DNA from: Klebsormidium nitens
Taxonomy: Eukaryota > Streptophyta > Klebsormidiophyceae > Klebsormidiales > Klebsormidiaceae
DNA length: 64,000 nucleotides
Reading direction: 5' to 3'
NCBI GenBank assembly: GCA_000708835.1
Contig: DF237043.1
Span: 46,107 to 110,106, forward strand
In this document: positions 61,801-64,000 of the stretch, in pieces
Layout of the letters: each line of letters opens with the position of its first letter
How positions within the stretch are numbered: position 1 is the first letter of the stretch
Position numbers and translations under genes: made by a program
The notes under the pieces: generated by a model
The model's input: the letters and a program-made list of their open reading frames with translations, nothing else
The model's database searches: none
Told to the model about the DNA's origin: nothing

Positions 61801-63613
61801 GAGACCACTGTGAAGGACGCCTTGATATACGGACGAAAACCAGCGCCATACATCAATACTTTATTGAGTGGTGACTCTTGACGTCTTCTCAGGACTTTGA
61901 TCAGAATGAAACGAAGTTCTCGACTGTCGTAACAATCTTGCTAAAGTCCCAGGGCAAACTCATGGGAGACCAGGACGCGCTCGTACGAACATCTGGTTGC
62001 TTGTGGCTGCGAATTACACCACGAGCAGGTGACGCAAGCGACCGTACGCTGACGAGCGCCATACTGACGTCACGGCGCTGCCGTCATGCTGACCTTGCGC
62101 ACGAACCAGTCGCCCTCGGTGGCCGGCTGGTGGTTCTCCGCTCCTCCGAACCAGGCGTTGTTGGTGAACTCGTGGTCGTCCCACACAGTGACCCACGTGT
62201 GCGCCGCATGCGCAGCCAGCGAGCCCTCGTCCGTCTTGTACTGCGCGTGACGGATCCTGGAAAGCAGTATTTGCTTTTGAGAGATTGCCCAGCTTACTTT
62301 TTGGGATCTAATGGAAGTCAAAGCAGAAGGCTCAGCTACTCGGCCCTTTGTCTGCGAAACTGCGCAGCTAGAAAGCCCTCGTCCGTCTTGTACTGCGCCT
62401 GGCGGATCCTGGAAAGCAGACTTTTGCTTTTGAATGACTGTCCAAATCTCCTTTTAAATGACAACAAACTCAAAGCACAAGCCTCGGCTAGTCTGTTTTT
62501 TGTCTGGGCGGCATGCGCAGCGAGCAAGCTCTCGTCCGTCTCGTACAGAGCATGACGGATCCTGGAAAAGAAAGGGATGCTGGTGTCAATATTCATTCCA
62601 AGTGCTGACTTGAAAGGAGAATCAGAGTCAACGGATAAGCGGGAATGCGACCTACGGGCCGCGTGCTTGACCAACGAGACCTCGTATCTATCTTGCGTCG
62701 AACGTGGCGGTTTCTACACAGAAAAAAGCGCTGATATCAATGAGCCGTTTGAAGATTTTTTCCATTACTTGAACTCAAGGCGTATGCCGAGTAGGTAAGT
62801 CGATTCCTATCGAAGCAGAGTCCAAGGGCAACGAGGCATGGTTGTCCTTCCTTGTAATGGTGGTGACAAATTTCAAACAAGGAAGGTGCCATGTTGATGC
62901 CTGTCCAAGTTTCTCGTTGAGGTTTGACAACGGATAGACAGGTACGCAGCTACACAGATCGTTGCACTGTGGATACAGAAACTGCAGAACACAAAAGAAA
63001 CGACACCAAAAATGTACAAAAGAAAGGCTCGTTCTTGGTTCTTGGTAAATAAAACCGAGGTCGTCTTGATGACACCAGAAAAGAGCCACGCCAGGTGGTT
63101 TGACTGGCAGACTGAGAACTTCACATTACCTTGCTTTGAGTTCCCTTGCAAAGCCCACCAGTTGAAACACCAGGCTCAAGGAGCAGCTTTTCCCTATTTG
63201 ACCTTGTCTATGCAAAGCTCCAGGTTTCATCCACTTGGCAAAAGAAAGGCCCAAAGAAAAGGAAAGCTGGGGGGTTGCTGGTTACTGGTCACTGGTCACT
63301 GGTTACTGGATACTGGATACTGGTTACTGGTTTTGGTTACTGGGGTTACTGGCGCCCGACCTGTAGTCGACCAGCTGTACAATCTCCACATCGGGCGCGG
63401 GCTTGCGGGTGGCGTCAACGGTGTCAGCAAACGTGGTGGCGTAACCTCCGTCCTTGTACTCGTAGATGTAATCGCCAAGGTGCAGAACCAGGTCCACGTT
63501 CTGGTCAGCAATGCTGCGGTACGCGTTGAAATAGCCGGCAGGGAAGTTGGAGCACGACACGACGGCAAAGCGCACATTGCTGACGTCACCCTGCTGCAGG
63601 GTCTTGAGGCGGC
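55807..63613 (-). CDS. PhoD-type alkaline phosphatase/phosphodiesterase, C-terminal part, with linker and Cys-rich tail
   Basis: Exons, minus strand: 63613-63361, 62256-62094, 61238-61021, 60344-60202, 59836-59810, 59406-59287, 58886-58766, 57672-57537, 56850-56509, 55893-55807 (about 536 aa; all phases close). The 5' end lies off the right edge: the first exon starts at an acceptor in phase 1. PhoD landmarks in order: FAVVSCSNFPAGYFNAYRSI, LVLHLGDYIYEY, IRHAQYKTDEG, WVTVWDDHEFTNNAW, ENHQPATEGDWF, FEWMPIAQ, LTMLDTRIYGRQQQ, MGDTQEQYL, VIGQQV, YDAWDGYADNRDRI, IFLSGDLHSSVANDL, and the post-catalytic SKGYLLLDITPARAQ. The Asp and His residues in GDYIYEY, WDDHE and GDLHSS are the metal and phosphate ligands in the family. 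A TTSAP repeat linker and a tail with seven Cys (CFNADGTFSICCPGSCPDSP) follow. In the family the enzyme is secreted and frees phosphate from esters under phosphate limitation; secretion here is inferred. Confidence 0.94.
56575..56712 (-). repeat. 18-bp coding minisatellite (TTSAP repeats) in PhoD
   Basis: About seven copies of an 18-bp unit (plus-strand gggcgctgacgtcgtnnn) encode VGTTSAP, TGTTSAP, PGTTAAP, GSTTSAP, AATTSAP, VSTTSAP and TGP. They form a Thr/Ser/Pro/Ala linker between the phosphatase domain and the Cys-rich tail. Such linkers are often O-glycosylated in secreted algal and plant proteins (inference). The frame is kept because the unit is a multiple of three, so copy number can vary without breaking the gene. 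Confidence 0.9.
57755..58110 (-). repeat. Four degenerate copies of intron tail plus exon head in a PhoD intron
   Basis: The true junction on the minus strand (57673/57672) reads cccgtcttttgcag then CGGCCCCGGCCCCGCCGCGG. Upstream in the intron the same pattern recurs at about 57800-57758 (cgtcgtttgcag, CGGCCCCGGCGCCG, and then a gacgctcat piece like the real gacgcccat), 57910-57862 (cgtcctttgcag, CGGCCCCGGCCCCGCCGCGG), 58022-57968 (cgtcacttgcag, CGGCCACGGCC) and 58110-58076 (cgttcag, CGACCGCGGCCCCGC). Spacing is about 100-115 bp. Acceptors are intact in all four. Confidence 0.9.
59810..59836 (-). other. 27-nt microexon of PhoD
   Basis: An exon of 27 nt between an acceptor (acgtgcag) and a strong donor (gtaagt) encodes YDAWDGYA plus split codons at both ends. 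It is required: the preceding exon ends in phase 1 (T+CA), the following begins with AC (G+AC makes Asp), and DAWDGY is a conserved PhoD motif. Automatic gene finders often miss exons of this size. Confidence 0.9.
60336..60755 (-). repeat. Duplicated acceptor region in the PhoD intron before exon 4
   Basis: Plus-strand 60340-60412 (tggtcctgcaaaagcgg, then cctcaaacg, ttggccgc, ggaagcgtttccctc) recurs at about 60680-60742 (ttgtcctgcaaaaagc, then cctcaacc, ttgggccgcc, ggaagcgtttccctc), 340 bp further into the intron. A third, poorer piece (ggccgcag, ggagcgttctc) lies near 60522. The unit spans the acceptor and the first bases of the exon in minus-strand reading. Confidence 0.75.
62207..62575 (-). 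repeat. Exon head and two upstream decoy copies in a PhoD intron
   Basis: The real exon head (62256, minus) reads cag, G, ATCCGTCACGCGCAGTACAA and so on (IRHAQYKTDEGSLAAHAAH). Copies lie at about 62418-62356 (IRQAQYKTDEGFLAAQFRRQ, then a stop) and 62575-62511 (IRHALYETDESLLAAHAAQ, longer open). Unit length is about 155 bp and includes the intron tail (gctttccag and its upstream cttttgag/cttttgaat block). Each copy keeps an acceptor-like site and the correct frame, so each could be spliced to the preceding exon. Confidence 0.92.
63279..63352. repeat. TTACTGG-type minisatellite next to a PhoD splice donor
   Basis: About ten copies of a 7-bp unit (ttactgg, tcactgg, atactgg, variants) run from 63279 to 63352. 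In transcript orientation the array begins within about ten bases of the donor at 63360. Its purity suggests recent slippage. It is intronic and does not change the protein. Confidence 0.85.
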
Positions 63614-64000
63614 CTGCGACGGAGGGGTGAGAGCGGTCTGGAAGTTGGACGAACTAAGAAAGCAATGGCTTCTTGTGAGTGGTATAGCTGTCTACTTGTG
63701 ATGTGGTACTTTTGATGGCGCTTGTGTCATTGCTCCTCTGGCTTTCATAGAGACGGGAACTCTCTTAGCTGCTGATAACGAGGTGACAATCCTTCAAGGT
63801 TGCAATTATGAGTAGGAGAGAAACTTGAGAGCAGTGAAGGCAAAGAAAAGTCCGTGTCAGGGGTCTGCATCTCAGGGTTCTTCACATTGATCTGCTTGCC
63901 AAAGCATTGTGGACCATGCTGGAAATCTTGTTGTTGCCAAAAAGTCAGGGTTGTGAATTACAGTTGATTGGGTAGTACTCAATTAGGGATACCTCACAAT
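63614..64000 (-). other. 5' intron sequence of PhoD at the right edge
   Basis: The exon ending the visible gene starts at 63613 after ctcacccctccgtcgcag, a good acceptor. Nothing upstream (higher coordinates, minus strand) resembles a signal peptide or the PhoD N-terminal region, so the earlier exons are taken to lie beyond the window. Confidence 0.55.

Noticed and set aside
61878-62555. 225-codon open frame on the plus strand with internal repeats
   Set aside because: It is antisense to the PhoD exon at 62094-62256 and its decoy copies; the repeats come from the intron array.
63012-63701. 229-codon open frame on the plus strand
   Set aside because: It is antisense to the first visible PhoD exon and runs through the TTACTGG minisatellite; the minus strand carries the conserved PhoD motifs.

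Overview
The window is intron-rich nuclear DNA from a green-lineage eukaryote. A streptophyte alga of the Klebsormidium type is my best guess, but that is inference. The support is a PDK1 kinase with a C-terminal PH domain, a plant-type CBM-GH10 xylanase, a secreted PhoD phosphatase (common in algae), telo-box-like motifs 5' of a ribosomal protein gene, and introns of 100 to 1,500 bp with GT-AG and occasional GC-AG ends. I rebuilt the gene models by hand from splice sites, reading phase and family motifs. Nearly all internal junctions close in phase; exceptions are stated.

Layout, left to right: Fes1-type Hsp70 exchange factor (-, 3' part off the left edge); PDK1 kinase (+, 2722-9421); a 7 kb stretch without a convincing gene that holds two decayed copies of an unknown coding segment and a GC-rich hairpin; GH10 endo-xylanase with signal peptide and carbohydrate-binding module (-, 16492-27452); ribosomal protein S14/uS11 (+, 28296-30907); a protein with tandem ubiquitin-like folds (-, 31717-36039); SUMO-activating enzyme subunit 2/UBA2 (+, 36530-45351); a putatively N-myristoylated TPR-RING protein (-, 46258-49279); an unrecognised Ser/Pro-rich coiled-coil protein (+, 50862 to about 54.5 kb); and a PhoD-type phosphatase (-, 55807 to beyond the right edge). 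The nine genes strictly alternate in strand, so each start faces a neighbour's start and each end faces a neighbour's end. Three products belong to ubiquitin/SUMO biology.

The most unusual signal cuts across genes. In PDK1, UBA2, GH10 and PhoD, introns contain tandem degenerate copies of a segment that spans a splice junction: either intron tail plus acceptor plus exon head, placed upstream of the real exon, or exon tail plus donor plus intron head, placed downstream. Several copies keep the splice site and the reading frame for a stretch and then stop. This looks like recurrent tandem duplication across exon edges that lengthens introns and leaves decoy splice sites, some of which could act as poison exons.
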